64,000 nucleotides of DNA, taken from positions 248,001 to 312,000 of the forward strand of contig NZ_JAAIYA010000004.1 of the NCBI RefSeq assembly GCF_010894405.1. The letters run 5' to 3'. Under the pieces are notes generated by a model. That model did no database searches and had not been told where the DNA came from. It was given only the letters and a program-made list of their open reading frames with translations. The position numbers were made by a program, and so were the translations under genes. Position 1 is the first letter of the stretch. Every line of letters starts with the position of its first letter. This document shows positions 17,380 through 26,246 of this stretch, in pieces. Origin of the DNA: Pyxidicoccus caerfyrddinensis (GTDB lineage Bacteria > Myxococcota > Myxococcia > Myxococcales > Myxococcaceae).

Positions 17380-18880
17380 GCCTTCGACCGAGCTCGACCT
17401 GAACGACGTGCAGGGCCTGCTGCTGCACGGCTACCGCGAGATGCGCGAACTGGCGATGCTTTTCCTACGCATCGACGACACGGAGCGCTGCCGTCAGTGG
17501 CTCGGCGAGCTGGCCCGCGATGCCATCACCTCCTCGGACCCGCGCGAGCACGAGCGCCGGGCGCGCGAGCAGGGCAAGCACTACTCGCGCGTCAACGTCG
17601 CGCTGTCCCACCGGGGCCTCGCGACACTCGGGCTGCCGGAGGAGGTGCTGGCCACCCTTCCCTTCGAGCTGCGCGAGGGCATGGCACGCCGCGCGCGCGA
17701 GCACCTGCGCGACGTGGAGGCCAATGACCCGGACCGATGGGAGCTGGGCGGCACGCGCCATGAGGACGACCTCCACGTGCTGCTGCTGCTCTACGCCTCG
17801 GATGGCGAGCGGATGGACCGACTGCTCCATGACCACGAGATGCGCGCGACCGCGCAGGGCCTGCGAAAGGTCCACGTGCAGCGAGGCCACCGTGAGCAGC
17901 GGCCCGATGACCCACCCGGCTACTTCCGCGACCACTTCGGCTTTCTGGACGGGCTGTCGCAACCGCGCCTCGAGGGCTTCAAGGAGCCAGGCGGACACCC
18001 TCGCGACTATGACCGGCCCTTGAAGCGCGGGGAGTTCATCCTCGGCCATGCCAACGAGTACGAGGAGTATCCGGTGTCGCCCTGCGTGCCGCGGCGGCTC
18101 GACGTCACCGAGGTGTTGCGGAACAGCCCGGGCCACGCGGAGTGGCGGGACCTGGGCCACAACGGCAGCTACCTCGTGGTGCGCAAGCTGGAGCAGGACG
18201 TGCGCGAGTTCGAGCGCTTCCTCGACAGGAACGCCGCGCTCGCGCCGAAGGGCACGCAGGAGAATCGCCGCGAGTGGCTGGCGGCGAAGCTGGTGGGCCG
18301 CTGGCGCAACGGGGCTCCGCTCACGTCCGCGAAGCGCTGCCCGCTGCACCGCTTCCTCCCGTTCCTCTTCCGAGACAAGGCGAAGCCGCCGGTGGTGTCG
18401 CGCAGCAGCGCGAAGGACGTGGACAACGGCTTCCTGTACGCGCGCGATGACCCGCACGGCTTCGGCTGCCCGGTGACCGCGCACGCGCGACGGTGCAACC
18501 CGCGCGACGCCCTGCCTCCCTCGCGCGAGGCCTCGATGGAGGTGACGCGGCGCCACCGGCTGTTGCGCCGCGGCTTCAGCTACGAAGACGGCGGCGGAAA
18601 GGGGCTCCTCTTCCTCGCGCTCAACGCGAGCCTGAACCGCCAGTTCGAGTTCATCCAGCGCAGCTGGGTCCACTTTGACCAGCTCGGAGGGGTGGAGGGC
18701 GCGGAGGACCCTCTGTCCGGAGACGGCGGCGGAAGACTGCTGATCCCCGAGAAACCGGTACGCCAATGCGTCGCCGACCTCCAGCGCTTCGTGACCACCA
18801 GAGGAGGCGGGTATTTTTTTATGCCGAGTCTGAAAGCGCTGCGCTTCCTCGCGGCCCTGGGCGCGGCGCCGCGCGGCTGA
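17318..18880 (+). CDS. DyP-type heme peroxidase
   Basis: 520 residues from GTG 17318, chosen because GGAGG sits 7 bases upstream; the open frame before it is a shadow of the preceding gene. The catalytic motif GFLDG is present (Asp211), as is the proximal heme-ligand block CPVTAHARRCNPRD (His389), with the usual C-terminal FEFIQRSWV block. DyP enzymes use H2O2 to oxidise dyes, phenols or other bulky substrates. The N-terminus has no signal peptide, and the C-terminus does not look like an encapsulin-targeting peptide. At 520 residues it is longer than the 300-450 typical of classes A and B. Confidence 0.9.
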   Translation: MYSTHLNSGRTSSRGSTPSPEPSTELDLNDVQGLLLHGYREMRELAMLFLRIDDTERCRQWLGELARDAITSSDPREHERRAREQGKHYSRVNVALSHRGLATLGLPEEVLATLPFELREGMARRAREHLRDVEANDPDRWELGGTRHEDDLHVLLLLYASDGERMDRLLHDHEMRATAQGLRKVHVQRGHREQRPDDPPGYFRDHFGFLDGLSQPRLEGFKEPGGHPRDYDRPLKRGEFILGHANEYEEYPVSPCVPRRLDVTEVLRNSPGHAEWRDLGHNGSYLVVRKLEQDVREFERFLDRNAALAPKGTQENRREWLAAKLVGRWRNGAPLTSAKRCPLHRFLPFLFRDKAKPPVVSRSSAKDVDNGFLYARDDPHGFGCPVTAHARRCNPRDALPPSREASMEVTRRHRLLRRGFSYEDGGGKGLLFLALNASLNRQFEFIQRSWVHFDQLGGVEGAEDPLSGDGGGRLLIPEKPVRQCVADLQRFVTTRGGGYFFMPSLKALRFLAALGAAPRG

Positions 18881-18991
18881 CGTGCGCGAGTCGTGGGCCG
18901 TTCATGCTGGACCTCGCGCGCGTTGTGGCAGACTCGGATGGGCAGGGGGGCATCAACATCCATGGTCACCACAGCACATGGGAGTCCGCGC

Positions 18992-19825
18992 ATGGCCAGG
19001 TGGGACGAGCTCGTCATGGCGGTTCCAAAGCAGGCGGGCGCCGGCCTCGGTGACGCGGCCGCGGCGACGCTGCTGGAGACGCTGCTCGGAACGGAGGAGG
19101 AGCAGCTCACGCTGCTGCGCCAGCTCCACCGCGACGCGAAGCAGCTCCAGGAGGGCCCCTTCCACGCGGGCCGCATCCACCTGGAAGCGGCGCTCAAGCC
19201 CCACCGCACGCGTGACGACCGGCTGGAGCTGCTCAAGGCCGCGCGCAACAGCTTCACGGACGCGCTGGGCATGGAGCGCGACAAGGCACGCACGTCGCTC
19301 ATCGCGCTGCACCTGGGATTCTGCTGGCTGCTGCTCGGCGCGGAGAAGGACGCGCGCGAGTGGACGCAGCTGGCGCACCGCACGGCGGTGGAGTCCATGA
19401 AGGACATCCTCGCCGAGGCCGCCGCGGACCAGGGCCTCACGCACAACCGCTACCTGGACCCGGCGCTGAACTTCCTCATCTTCTTCACCAGCGCGGCCAC
19501 GCTGGGCGCCGGCTACCTCTTCTGGGACCGGGTCATCAGCAAGCGCACCGACAAGGTGCTGCGGCGCGCGCTGAACCAGCTGGAGTGCCTGGCGGACTAC
19601 GTGGACACCGTCGGCGAGATTCGCGTCCGCCTGGGCGAGGCCTCCACGTCCGTCCCCCGCTATGAGCTGACCCACGGGGTGGACGAGAGCCAGTTCCTGT
19701 CGCGCGTCACCATCCGCAAGCTCATCAGCGACAAGGAGGCCATGTACTTCAATGGCCGCGAGACGCGGAAGGTGACCTGGAACGACAAGGAACGCTCCGA
19801 GGTCATCACCCGCGAGCTGCTGTAG
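18992..19825 (+). CDS. Hypothetical protein with one hydrophobic segment
   Basis: 277 residues from ATG 18992, which has GGGAG 7 bases upstream; starts at 18893 and 18962 are less well placed. The first 150 residues are helical and charged. A hydrophobic segment (NFLIFFTSAATLGAGYLFW, about 156-174) could span the membrane. The C-terminal 100 residues contain RALNQLECLADYVDTVGEIRVRLGE and end VTWNDKERSEVITRELL. No known family is recognised. The gene stands 111 bases after the DyP gene on the same strand. Confidence 0.65.
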   Translation: MARWDELVMAVPKQAGAGLGDAAAATLLETLLGTEEEQLTLLRQLHRDAKQLQEGPFHAGRIHLEAALKPHRTRDDRLELLKAARNSFTDALGMERDKARTSLIALHLGFCWLLLGAEKDAREWTQLAHRTAVESMKDILAEAAADQGLTHNRYLDPALNFLIFFTSAATLGAGYLFWDRVISKRTDKVLRRALNQLECLADYVDTVGEIRVRLGEASTSVPRYELTHGVDESQFLSRVTIRKLISDKEAMYFNGRETRKVTWNDKERSEVITRELL

Positions 19826-19828
19826 CCG

Positions 19829-20422
19829 TCACGGCTCGAAGGTCTGCAGGGCCAGTCCCGCTGCGACGAGCTCGGCCACGGTGACCTGCGCGTCGAGCCA
19901 CTCCAGCGGACAGCCCCACAGCGCGACGATGGCCCGGTCCAGCTCCCGGGCCAGCTCGTTCGCCGCGCGGCAGTGGGCGATGAGCGCGTCAGCGGTCTGC
20001 TCCGCCAGGGGCTTCAGGGCCTCGGGAATCCCACGGTTGAAGATGGCCAACTGGTAGGGATGGCCCTCCAGCACACCCGAAGCATGGTCCGGGAAGGCGA
20101 GCAGGCTGGCCCGGAACATCCAGGCGCGCCCGAGCGCATTGGACCGATTGGGGAAGCCCTCCGCGACGCCAAGCGCGCGCAGCAGCTCAGGCCCTCGTGT
20201 CTCCTCGGCGACCGCGCGGTACTGCGGCAGCCCGGTGAGGCCGAGGCGCTCGAACAGCGCCAGCCCCAGCGGGCGATACCACCCCGACAGGTCCTCCCGC
20301 TTCATCTCAAGGCACCAGGCCAGGCCCGCGCCGATGGTGACGAGGTCCGCCGGACGGAGGACTTCTGACCCGGAGAGCCAAGTGTAGTCAGAGGGAACGA
20401 AGGGCGGGATGCGCGGCTGCAT
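19829..20422 (-). CDS. Hypothetical protein
   Basis: 197 residues from ATG 20422; no clear ribosome site, so the start is uncertain, and a frame extends to 20695. The product starts PFVPSDYTWLSGSEVL and is rich in Leu and Ala with helices such as ELLRALGVAEGFPN and ADALIAHCRAANELARELDRAIVALWG. It contains two conserved-looking Trp positions (WLSGS, WLDAQVTVAEL). I do not recognise a family. The gene ends 3 bases after the convergent upstream gene. Confidence 0.5.
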   Translation of the reverse strand: MQPRIPPFVPSDYTWLSGSEVLRPADLVTIGAGLAWCLEMKREDLSGWYRPLGLALFERLGLTGLPQYRAVAEETRGPELLRALGVAEGFPNRSNALGRAWMFRASLLAFPDHASGVLEGHPYQLAIFNRGIPEALKPLAEQTADALIAHCRAANELARELDRAIVALWGCPLEWLDAQVTVAELVAAGLALQTFEP

Positions 20423-20596
20423 GCAATGGGGACGGCACCCCGTCGTAGAGCTGACAGGCCCACCGCACACGGGAGAACGGCCCGCATCCGCTCCGGCTGT
20501 CACGTTCTCGTTTGACGGTGTTTTCAGGAAAGCCCCGGACTCCACGTCAGAGGGGGGCGCCATAGTGCGCGACTTCCTGAAAGGAGGGCGACGGTG

Positions 20597-20692
20597 ATGG
20601 CTCAGACGATGCTCGTGTTCATTCCAGTCATTTTGCTGCTCGCCGCCGCGGTGGCGATTCCTCGTCCCCGCCGGCGTTCGAGGCGGTGGTAA
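20597..20692 (+). CDS. 31-residue single-span membrane peptide
   Basis: The product is MAQTMLVFIPVILLLAAAVA followed by a basic tail (IPRPRRRSRRW). A perfect AAGGAGG (20581-20587) lies 9 bases before the ATG; a GTG one codon earlier could also be used. One hydrophobic helix followed by six arginines predicts an inner-membrane peptide with a cytoplasmic C-terminus. A strong intrinsic terminator starts 6 bases after the stop, so this is a separate small transcription unit rather than a leader of the regulator gene downstream. No homologue is recognised. Confidence 0.7.
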   Translation: MAQTMLVFIPVILLLAAAVAIPRPRRRSRRW

Positions 20693-20697
20693 CAACC

Positions 20698-20730
20698 GGC
20701 GGGGTACCCGATGAGGTACCCCGCCCTTTT
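20698..20730 (+). terminator. Intrinsic terminator of the 31-residue peptide gene
   Basis: A perfect 11-bp stem GGCGGGGTACC / GGTACCCCGCC with a 6-base loop (CGATGA), followed by CTTTT. This is the cleanest intrinsic terminator in the window. The ATG at 20711 lies inside it, so it is not the start of the response-regulator gene. Confidence 0.92.
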
Positions 20731-20833
20731 GGCTTCACTTGTGGAGTGGCTGCGCGTTGATTCACCTGAAGGCGCAGTACCGGCGCCTCGACTGGATCCG
20801 CTGCCTGTCGTACCGGGTGTAGACTCCGCGCCC

Positions 20834-21538
20834 GTGGCTGAACGTCCCACCGTCCTGGTCGTCGATGATGATCCGCACCTGCGGGAAATCGTCCGCTTCG
20901 CGCTGGAGCAGGGGGGCTTCCACGTAGAGGAGGCCGCGGATGGCCGCGCCGCCCTCACCCAGGTGCAGCGCTCGGTGCCCGCGCTCATCGTCCTGGACAT
21001 CATGATGCCGGAGCTGGACGGGCTCGCCGTGTGCCGTGAAGTGCGGCGCAAGCACGAGCTGCCCATCGTCTTCCTCTCCTCGCGCGACGACGAGGTGGAC
21101 CGCATCCTTGGGCTGGAGCTGGGAGGCGACGACTACCTCACCAAGCCCTTCAGCCCGCGCGAATTGGTGGCGCGCGTGAAGGCGGTGCTGCGGCGCGCGC
21201 GCCCCGCTCCGGCCGCCCCGCCGGAGCCCGGTCCGCCCACTGCACGGATGCAGGAGCGCGGCCCGCTGCGCATGGACGCGGAGCGCTGGCGCGCGTGGTG
21301 GGGCGAGCAGGAGGTGGTGCTCACCGTCACGGAGTTTCAATTGCTCGCCACGCTGCTGCGCGTGCCCGGCAAGGTCTTCACGCGCGACGAGCTGATGACG
21401 CGCGTCTACGACGATGTGGTGGTGAGCGACCGCACCATCGACAGCCACGTGCGACGGGTGCGGCAGAAGTTCTCCGCGGCGGGCGGAGAAGTCATCGAGA
21501 CGGTGCATGGCCTCGGCTATCGGCTCGCCCTCCCCTAG
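20834..21538 (+). CDS. OmpR-family response regulator
   Basis: 234 residues from GTG 20834; the frame upstream of it overlaps the terminator and is not coding. Receiver domain about 1-120: acidic pocket VVDDD, phosphorylation site Asp55 (VLDIMMPE), Thr/Ser in FLSS and Lys in LTKPFSP. A short Pro-rich linker leads to a winged-helix DNA-binding domain (about 145-230) with the family blocks LTVTEFQLLATLL, DELMTRVYDD, DRTIDSHVRRVRQK and VHGLGYRL. The gene overlaps the histidine kinase gene by 32 bases, so the two form an operon. Confidence 0.93.
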   Translation: MAERPTVLVVDDDPHLREIVRFALEQGGFHVEEAADGRAALTQVQRSVPALIVLDIMMPELDGLAVCREVRRKHELPIVFLSSRDDEVDRILGLELGGDDYLTKPFSPRELVARVKAVLRRARPAPAAPPEPGPPTARMQERGPLRMDAERWRAWWGEQEVVLTVTEFQLLATLLRVPGKVFTRDELMTRVYDDVVVSDRTIDSHVRRVRQKFSAAGGEVIETVHGLGYRLALP

Positions 21539-23156
21539 CCGGCGCGCGCGCCCGCGCCTGTGGATGGTCTTCGCCGCGGTGGGCGTGGCCGGCTTCATGC
21601 TCACGCTCGCGGGCCTGTCCTTCGTGCGCGTCTATGACGACCAGCTCATCCGGCAGACGGAGTCGGAGCTCATCGCCCAGGGCTCGGTGGTGGCGCAGGT
21701 CTTCCGCGAGCAGCTCAGCGAAGGAGTCCACGCGGAGACCTACGGCCGGGTGCGAATCTCCCCCTGGCCCTTCCCCATCCCAGACGACAAGCGGCTGAAG
21801 CCCATCCTCCCTTCGCTGAAGGCCTCGGATGTGCCGCTCCCGCCGGACGAGACACCCGCGCCCTCCCGCGTGCCCGCGGAGCCCCTTGCACTGGGAGCCG
21901 GCACGCGGCTCAACCCGCTGCTCGAACAGGTGCGAGCCACGACGCTGGCGGGCATCCGCGTGGTGGACACGGAGGGTGTCGTGGTGGGCAGCAGCAGCCC
22001 GGAGGTGCTCGGCACTACCCTGGCGGACCGTCCCGAGGTGCAGCGGGCCCTGCGCGGAGAGCCGGCCAGCGTGCTGCGCCGCCGCTACGCCGAGCCCGAG
22101 GACACGCCCCTGGCCTCGCTCAGCCGGGACACGGGCATCCGCGTCTCGGTGGCCCTGCCCGTGCTGATGGGAGACCGCGTCTGGGGCGCGGTGGTGCTGG
22201 CCCGCACGCCGATGACGTTCGCCAAGGCCGTCTACGCGGACCGGTGGAACCTCACCGCCACGGGCCTGGTGCTGGTGGGCGCGGTGGCCCTGATGTCGCT
22301 GGCCGCGGGCGCGCTGGTGGGCCGCCCGGTGCGGGCGCTGGTGAAGCAGACGCGCGCCATCGCCGTGAGCGACCCCTCGGGCTTCGAGCCGGTGGCGCGC
22401 CCCGTGGTCGCCGAGCTGGCCGAGTTGTCCGAGGCGCTCGCCGGCATGGCCACCGCGCTGCGGGACAGGAACCAGTACATCCGCTCCTTCGCCGCCAACG
22501 TGTCGCACGAGTTCAAGACGCCGCTGGCCTCCATCCAAGGCGCGGTGGAGCTGCTGCGGGACAGCGCGGACGTCATGTCGCCGGAGCAGCGAACGCGGTT
22601 CCTCGCCAACGTCGACGCGGACGCGCGGCGCCTCACGCGGCTGGTGCAGCGGCTGCTGGAGCTGGCGCGCGCGGACTCGATGACGGCCACGCCCTCGCGG
22701 GTGGAGCTGGCTCCGCTGCTGGAGTCGCTCGCCGCCCGAGCCCGCGCGGAGGGCGTGGCGGAGGTGCACGTGGCGCCGGGGCCCGCGGGCCTCCTGCTTC
22801 CGCTTCCTGCCGAGGTGCTGGACGACGTGCTCTGGCAGCTCGTCACCAACGCGCGTCAGCACGGCGGTGAGAGCGTGCGTGTGGACCTGGCGGTGGAGGC
22901 GGACGGCACCGGCCCTGTGCGCGTGGTGGTGCGGGACAACGGGCGCGGCATCTCCGAGGCCAACCGCGCGCGCATCTTCGACGCCTTCTTCACCACCGCG
23001 CGCGAGCGGGGCGGTACGGGGCTGGGACTCACCATCGCCCAGTCCATGCTGCGGGCCTTCGGCGCGGGGCTGGAGTTGCTGCCCGCGCAGGCTCCAGGGC
23101 CGGGCGCCGCCTTCGCGGTGGTGGCGGCGCCCGTGCCGGTGCTTCAGCGGAAGTAG
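21507..23156 (+). CDS. Sensor histidine kinase, CreC-like
   Basis: 549 residues, ATG inside the 3' end of the regulator gene. Membrane helices at about 19-40 and about 245-270 enclose a periplasmic sensor domain with a CACHE-like end (VRIVDTEGVVVGSSSPEVLGTTLADRPEV). A HAMP-type linker leads to the H-box ANVSHEFKTPL (His334), N-box QLVTNARQHGG, G1 DNGRGISE and G2 GGTGLGLTI. E. coli CreC is the closest functional idea because a CreD-like gene follows convergently at 24320, but the signal is unknown. The 3' end overlaps the convergent gene by 13 bases. Confidence 0.9.
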   Translation: MASAIGSPSPSRRARPRLWMVFAAVGVAGFMLTLAGLSFVRVYDDQLIRQTESELIAQGSVVAQVFREQLSEGVHAETYGRVRISPWPFPIPDDKRLKPILPSLKASDVPLPPDETPAPSRVPAEPLALGAGTRLNPLLEQVRATTLAGIRVVDTEGVVVGSSSPEVLGTTLADRPEVQRALRGEPASVLRRRYAEPEDTPLASLSRDTGIRVSVALPVLMGDRVWGAVVLARTPMTFAKAVYADRWNLTATGLVLVGAVALMSLAAGALVGRPVRALVKQTRAIAVSDPSGFEPVARPVVAELAELSEALAGMATALRDRNQYIRSFAANVSHEFKTPLASIQGAVELLRDSADVMSPEQRTRFLANVDADARRLTRLVQRLLELARADSMTATPSRVELAPLLESLAARARAEGVAEVHVAPGPAGLLLPLPAEVLDDVLWQLVTNARQHGGESVRVDLAVEADGTGPVRVVVRDNGRGISEANRARIFDAFFTTARERGGTGLGLTIAQSMLRAFGAGLELLPAQAPGPGAAFAVVAAPVPVLQRK

Positions 23157-24313
23157 CTGTTGGAGATGTCCACCGAGTAGCCCAGCTCCAGCGTGGGCGC
23201 GGAGGCCGCCACGAGGTACTGGCGGAACTGCAGCTCCTTGCCGGGCAGGCCCGCCTCGGCCGTGTCCGCCGAAGCGGCGGCCTCCACCTGCTCCAGGCTG
23301 CCGCCCTCGCGGCGGTAGTTGAACACCGCGGGGAAGTGCGCACGGGCGCGCAGCTCGGCCACCGGCCACGACACACGCGGCAGCGCCAGCTTCAGCCGGC
23401 CGGAGAGGTGGAAGACGCCCAGCTCGCGCGCCAGCACCACCTCCAGCGTGCCCCCTGTCTCACCGAGGCGCGCGGGCGCGGCCTTCAGCTTCAGCGTGCC
23501 GTCCTGCGTCTCCACGGGCACGGGGATGGAGTTGAGGGTGATGCGCTCCAGTCGGTGGCCCTCGGGCAGCTCCAGCTCCAGCGGCTGCTCGCGGTCCAGG
23601 CTCAGCGCGTAGCTCACGCGCAGCGTGGCGCGGCCCTCCAGCGTGGACACCCAGGACGCGGTGGCCTCGGTGATGCGGGGCTCCAGCGGCGGGCGGACCT
23701 GCTGCTTCGGGCTCAGCTCCGCTTGCGCCACGGCCGCGCGCCAGCCGACGCGCAGGGCGCCCTGCACGGGGTAGACGGAGTGGGCCTCGCCGTCCGAGGC
23801 GGACAGTGGCTCCAGCAGCGTGAAGACGGCGGTGTCCGCTTCGAGCGTCAGCGGCACCGGCGACACAGCAGGCCCGAAGCGCAGCTGCGCGCGGCGCATG
23901 GGGCCCGCGCCCGGCGAGCGCACGGACAGGCCCACCTCGAAGGCATAGCGTCCGGCCTTGCGGGTGACGAGGCAGAGGTAGCCGTCCACCACGCCCACCG
24001 TGGCGTCATCCAGCGTGGGCAGCTCGCTGGGGTACGTGTCCGCGTCGAGCTGGAGCAGGCGCACCTGCGTCCAGCGATTGTCCGCGAGCACCTCCACGTC
24101 GAACTGGCCCTCCACGTGGAGGGTGTCCGCGGAGAGGCGGCCCTTGAGCTGGCTCTTCACCAGGGCCTCCGTGGGAGGCGGCGCAGGCGGTGCGGACTCG
24201 CGCTGCGCATAGAGGGGAATGAGCTGCTCCAGCGGCACGGTGGCGGTGCCCGCGGGAGTAGAGGTTTCGGTCGTGCCCAGCAGCAGTCCGACGACGAGAG
24301 GAAGGGTCCACAT
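23144..24313 (-). CDS. Secreted strand-rich protein in operon with CreD-like gene
   Basis: 389 residues. N-terminal signal peptide (MWTLPLVVGLLLGTTETSTPA). The mature part is Leu/Val/Arg-rich with many short strands and no Cys. It contains repeated beta-sandwich-like stretches (GQFDVEVLADNRWTQVRLLQLD, SYALSLDREQPLELELPEGHRLERI). No family recognised. Its start lies 6 bases after the stop of the CreD-like gene, so it is translated from the same mRNA and likely acts with CreD in the periplasm (inference). Confidence 0.75.
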   Translation of the reverse strand: MWTLPLVVGLLLGTTETSTPAGTATVPLEQLIPLYAQRESAPPAPPPTEALVKSQLKGRLSADTLHVEGQFDVEVLADNRWTQVRLLQLDADTYPSELPTLDDATVGVVDGYLCLVTRKAGRYAFEVGLSVRSPGAGPMRRAQLRFGPAVSPVPLTLEADTAVFTLLEPLSASDGEAHSVYPVQGALRVGWRAAVAQAELSPKQQVRPPLEPRITEATASWVSTLEGRATLRVSYALSLDREQPLELELPEGHRLERITLNSIPVPVETQDGTLKLKAAPARLGETGGTLEVVLARELGVFHLSGRLKLALPRVSWPVAELRARAHFPAVFNYRREGGSLEQVEAAASADTAEAGLPGKELQFRQYLVAASAPTLELGYSVDISNSYFR

Positions 24314-24319
24314 GGCGGC

Positions 24320-25645
24320 TCAGCTCGCTTCCGGGGTGACAGGGGTGGCGGGAACAGCGGCGGCGACGGCGCCACGCGGCGGCTCACCGGGCTGCGACAA
24401 ATCCGAGAGGAAGGCGCGCACGCTGGGGCGGGTGGAGAGGACCATCAGGCCGAGCAGCGCCGCGAGAATCTCCAGCGTGTAGATGAGGCCGGTGTAGCCC
24501 TCGAGGATGACGGCGCCGGTGGGCACGATGAGCGTCGCGCCCCACAGGCCGATGAGCACGGCGAGGCGCTCCTTGGGGAAGAGCCACCGGGCCCAGGCGA
24601 CCACCGCCGCGCCCAGCCCCAGGGCGGAGATGGCGTAGGCGACGTAGAAGTTCATGAAGGCGGCCAGGTACGAGAGCAGCACGAAGAAGAAGCCGTAGAC
24701 GGCGGCCAGCAGGTACGTCTCGTGGAGCGCCATGGGCCGGCGGTGGCGCAGGCTGAGCGCGGCGAGCAGCGCCAGCAGCGCGATGAACGGCACCCACGCG
24801 CGGCCCGCCATGAGGGAGACCATGGCGTCGAAGGTCTTCTCCGACGGGAGGATGACGCCCAGGCTCACGCCGGACTCGAGCGACTGGAAGGCCCAGTCCA
24901 GCGTCACGGCGTCGCTCGCCGTCTGCACGGACGACGCGGCGAGCACGCCCGCCGGGTAGTCGTAGTTCTCCCCGCCCTCCACGGCGAAGTGGACGCGGAC
25001 ATCACGCGCGGGCAGCGCCGGGTCCAGCTTGTACACGAACGAGTTGAGGCCCCGAGCGCGGTAGCGGATGGAGAAGCGCGACGTGGCGTCCTTGGCGATG
25101 CGGCCCGTCCACACCAGCCGGTTGCCGGACTCGCCCAGGTCCAGGCTGGACTCCTTACCGTCGACGAGGAACTGGAGCTCCGAGAGGAGCACCTGGGACT
25201 TGTCCATCTCGATGGGGAAGATGAAGGCCACGTCGATGTCGCGGCCCTCGCGGTTGACCACCGCGTAGTCGGCGTCGAGCGTGAAGTCGAAGCCGGAGAA
25301 GTAGCGCAGGCCGCGCTTGCGGTAGTTCATCTGCGCCTTCACCTGGACGTGCTGCCGGTCGAAGGCGAGCGGCTTCAATTCGGTGAAGATGGTGCCGCTG
25401 TGCACGTAGCGCAGCGACGGCGCGGGCTGGGTGACAGGCGCGCCCCAGCGGTCCTCCACCCCGGCGGCCAGCTCGGAGTTCGCGAAGTCCGTCCGGTTCG
25501 CCACCTGCCCGGCGATGACCGCCGTGGCGAACACGACGATGAAGAGACTGCCGAAGACGTGGTGCGCGACGAGCCACCGCAGGGCCTTGCGGATGGCTCC
25601 GTCAGGCGCGCGCGGCGAGCGGGGAGGAAGTGATGGAGCGTTCAT
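24320..25645 (-). CDS. creD: CreD-family inner membrane protein
   Basis: 441 residues, close to E. coli CreD (450). The architecture fits: one N-terminal helix (about 30-48, HHVFGSLFIVVFATAVIAG), a long periplasmic domain (about 50-290) containing KPLAFDRQHVQVKAQMNYRKRG, and a block of six C-terminal helices (about 290-415) including RPMALHETYLLAAVYGFFF. E. coli CreD is controlled by the CreBC two-component system. Here the regulator/kinase pair is next door but convergent, so the CreD operon has its own promoter somewhere in 25646-26240. The name is by similarity of layout and context. Confidence 0.75.
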   Translation of the reverse strand: MNAPSLPPRSPRAPDGAIRKALRWLVAHHVFGSLFIVVFATAVIAGQVANRTDFANSELAAGVEDRWGAPVTQPAPSLRYVHSGTIFTELKPLAFDRQHVQVKAQMNYRKRGLRYFSGFDFTLDADYAVVNREGRDIDVAFIFPIEMDKSQVLLSELQFLVDGKESSLDLGESGNRLVWTGRIAKDATSRFSIRYRARGLNSFVYKLDPALPARDVRVHFAVEGGENYDYPAGVLAASSVQTASDAVTLDWAFQSLESGVSLGVILPSEKTFDAMVSLMAGRAWVPFIALLALLAALSLRHRRPMALHETYLLAAVYGFFFVLLSYLAAFMNFYVAYAISALGLGAAVVAWARWLFPKERLAVLIGLWGATLIVPTGAVILEGYTGLIYTLEILAALLGLMVLSTRPSVRAFLSDLSQPGEPPRGAVAAAVPATPVTPEAS

Positions 25646-26246
25646 GAACCCAGGATGGGCGCCGGGTGTGCAACCCGGATGACCGGCTCGTGCGCTTCCC
25701 GAGGAATGATTGTGCAGAAGTCGTGCAGGGCCCCGGCACCTACATCCGCCCCCTCCGTGCGTCCTCCCGAACCTGAGGCCGGCGGCTGATCGCGATCAGA
25801 AAATTTTGAGCCGTGGATCAGCGCGGATCAGCCACTTGATCTCCACCCAGGGTGAGATCAGCGGCCCACTACCCTGTGCGGATCAGGCTCGGGGTGAAAC
25901 CTGTTGCACGCTGTAGTGAGCGCGCCTCCGAAACGGATCACGCTCTTCCCCGGGCACACGCTGGGTGAACACGGGCGGTTCACTCCACTCAGGAGGTAGC
26001 CGGCGCTGGCCGGACGAAGCAGATCGCGCGGCTCTGGATCAGCGACGTGTCTCTGTCGTAGTGGTGGGCCGCGATCTGCTCACGCGCCCGGGGCCCCTGT
26101 GTACCAGGGGTGCGACAGGGTGGGACAGGCCTGGAAGGTGCGCGCCGCGGTGTCCCGCGCATCTGGAAACCGGTTGGGGACACCGACGAGCACCGGACGC
26201 ACGCAGGGGCCCGACGCTTCGAGCGCGGGACCGTGGAGGCATGATC
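25646..26246. other. 601-base region without a supported gene
   Basis: Contains the divergent starts of the CreD-like operon and the gene at 26247. Its left part (25646-25785) shows nothing distinctive. Its right part carries the GATC-repeat field described separately, an AT-rich AAAATTTTGA (25800-25809), and GGAGG at 26235-26239 for the gene at 26247. No open frame here has convincing codon bias. Confidence 0.6.
25786..26042 (+). repeat. Field of GGATCAG-type repeats (iteron-like)
   Basis: GATC occurs at 25788, 25794, 25816, 25826, 25838, 25856, 25881, 25936, 26022 and 26037 (and 26073 just outside), far above chance for such GC-rich DNA. GGATCAG is exact at 25815, 25825, 25880 and 26036; AGATCAG (25855), CGATCAG (25793) and GGATCAC (25935) are one-base variants, all in the same orientation. 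The first two GATCs lie in the 14-base palindrome CTGATCGCGATCAG (25786-25799). The field ends about 200 bases before a gene whose product has a DnaA-domain-I-like C-terminus, so an origin or autoregulatory role is possible. Confidence 0.6.

Noticed and set aside
20711..20833. Longer response regulator starting at ATG 20711
   Set aside because: This ATG is inside the terminator hairpin and the added 41 residues have no receiver-domain sequence; GTG 20834 directly precedes the receiver.
25786..26042. DnaA boxes in the GATC field
   Set aside because: I looked for TTATCCACA and its GC-rich variants; the best matches (for example CGTGGATCA near 25812) have two mismatches. The repeats are a different motif.
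25786..26042. CRISPR array
   Set aside because: Repeats are only seven bases, spacing is irregular (10 to 100 bases) and no cas gene is nearby.
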